Positions 5,884 to 6,888 of a DNA stretch of 6,888 nucleotides are shown one piece after another (position 1 is the first letter of the stretch; each line of letters begins with the position of its first letter). This stretch comes from an uncultured Bryobacteraceae bacterium (GTDB lineage: Bacteria; Acidobacteriota; Terriglobia; Bryobacterales; Bryobacteraceae): positions 1 through 6,888 of the forward strand of contig CAKZVG010000713.1 in the NCBI GenBank assembly GCA_937921835.1. Reading direction: 5' to 3'. Position numbers and translations under genes: made by a program. The notes beneath the pieces are model-generated. The model was given only the letters and a program-made list of their open reading frames with translations, searched no databases and was not told where the DNA came from.

Positions 5884-6888
5884 CTACCAGAACAGCTTGA
5901 TGCGCACTTGCACCTGCCGCGGGTAGCCGTTCTGGCTGGAGGCGCGGTGCGGGAAGATGGTGCCGAAGTTGGCGTCGTTGGCGTTGGTGTTGAACGTCTC
6001 GCGCCCGTAGTAATTGTGGTTCATGACGTTGAACGCCTCCAGCCCCAACTGGAAGCGGAAGCGCTCGCCGATGGTGGTCATCTTGCTCAGCGAGGAATCC
6101 ATGGTGAAGGCGTGGTGCTTGCGGATGTTCGGGGAACGCGAGGAGTTGACGTTCGGCGCGTAAGCGGGCAGCAGCAGCCAGGCGTAGTTGGCGTGGTCGG
6201 CGCCGCATCCCGCCGCGAGCGAGAAGCTCTGCGGCGTGACGTTGCCGCTGTTGTCCATGCGGAGCACGCAGGGCGACCAGCCGCGCACCTGGTGCGCCTT
6301 CCAGTCCACATCTTTGACCTTCGGGTCCTTGAGCATCAGAACGTTGCCGGGCAGGTCGGCCGGCTCGCCCGAGCTTTGGTTGAAGAAGGTGGTTGCCTGC
6401 CAGCCGGAAAGCAGCTTTCCGAGGAACCCGCTTGCGCCCCCGCCGAAGCGGCGCCCCTTGCCGAACGGCAGTTCGTAGACGAAGGTCGTCTTGAAGATAT
6501 GCGGCCGGTCCATGTAGTAGAGGCCCTGCTGGAACACCTCGGCGTAGGGATCGGTGAAGCCCCAGCGCTCAATTTGCTTCGACCAGGTGTAGTTGGCCAG
6601 CAGGTTGAGTCCGCCCGAGAAACGCTGGTTGTAAGTCACTTGCATCGAGTTGTACCAGATCTTGCCCTGGTTCAACCCGCGCTGGTTCAGGTTCCCGTTG
6701 TACTGCGGGAAGGGCCGCGCCATCTGGAACTTCTGCACCGTGTTGGCGGTATAGAAACCGGTACCGATGAAAGGCGCGAGTCCTTTGTAAGGATTCGGCG
6801 TGGTGGCCTGGCAGTTCGCGGGCAGACCGCCTTCCAGGATGTTGCAGGTCTTGCGGTAGGCCAGCGTGGGGAGGTTGGAGTCCTTGTT
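5884..6888 (-). CDS. TonB-dependent receptor, Oar-like, C-terminal part (5' end outside window)
   Basis: The frame is open from the window edge to TAG 5884-5886 and gives the last 334 residues of an outer-membrane beta-barrel. Family marks are NPYKGLAPF (res 32-40), ARPFPQYN (57-64), WYNSMQVTYNQRFSGGLNLLANYTWSK (78-104, strands ending in YTWSK), DRPHIFKTTFVYELPFGKGRRF (127-148), LSGWQATTFFNQSSGEP (160-176), LGLEAFNVMNHNYYG (281-295) and a final aromatic IKLFW as recognised by the BAM complex. This pattern is typical of the large carboxypeptidase-regulatory-domain/TonB receptors of Acidobacteriota. The regulatory domain, plug and TonB box would lie outside the window. The substrate is unknown, often inferred to be a polysaccharide or peptide. 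Cys15 and Cys26 could form a loop disulfide. GTG 6738 is internal, not a start. Confidence 0.9.
   Translation of the reverse strand, partial: NKDSNLPTLAYRKTCNILEGGLPANCQATTPNPYKGLAPFIGTGFYTANTVQKFQMARPFPQYNGNLNQRGLNQGKIWYNSMQVTYNQRFSGGLNLLANYTWSKQIERWGFTDPYAEVFQQGLYYMDRPHIFKTTFVYELPFGKGRRFGGGASGFLGKLLSGWQATTFFNQSSGEPADLPGNVLMLKDPKVKDVDWKAHQVRGWSPCVLRMDNSGNVTPQSFSLAAGCGADHANYAWLLLPAYAPNVNSSRSPNIRKHHAFTMDSSLSKMTTIGERFRFQLGLEAFNVMNHNYYGRETFNTNANDANFGTIFPHRASSQNGYPRQVQVRIKLFW

Overview
This is a GC-rich bacterial window (roughly two-thirds G+C by eye) with dense, mostly overlapping genes. The best guess for the host is an Acidobacteriota member of the Bryobacterales/Solibacterales type. That rests on the C-terminal half of an Oar-like TonB-dependent receptor of the kind expanded in that phylum, on the two xylose-isomerase-like TIM-barrel proteins (one with a Tat leader), and on the style of the small cyclophilin. 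No marker here settles the taxonomy.

Left arm, + strand (1-3285): four genes packed head to tail. They are the C-terminus of a gamma-glutamyltranspeptidase, a cytosolic sugar phosphate isomerase/epimerase-like TIM barrel, a short Thermus-type asparaginyl-tRNA synthetase, and an arginase. Junctions are a 5-nt gap and then two places where a GTG or a slightly later ATG can start at the preceding TGA, so one transcript is likely. The shared theme, loosely, is amino-acid and nitrogen handling (gamma-glutamyl peptides, Asn-tRNA, arginine to ornithine plus urea). The TIM barrel's substrate is unknown.

Middle, - strand (3291-4640): a TPR protein followed by a second TIM-barrel isomerase-like protein, joined by an ATGA stop/start overlap. 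The second gene has a clear twin-arginine leader in one frame and its enzyme body in another, so it carries a one-base frameshift, most simply an extra base in the GGGG run at 4085-4088. It converges on the arginase gene with only 5 nt between the stops.

Right part: a divergent 227-nt intergenic region (4641-4867) precedes a + strand single-domain cyclophilin (4868-5350). This converges on a - strand minimal zincin-type metallopeptidase (5408-5779). Further upstream on the - strand lies the C-terminal 334 residues of a TonB-dependent receptor that runs off the window edge. A long imperfect inverted repeat (5817-5878) sits between the receptor stop and the metallopeptidase start.

I found no mobile element, CRISPR array, RNA gene or clearly new system. 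The items most worth a second look are the frameshifted Tat-TIM-barrel gene, its substituted metal-site residues, the large hairpin downstream of the receptor gene, a short signal-peptide-like + strand reading frame behind an extended -10-like sequence, and -10-like hexamers placed as if for leaderless transcripts.
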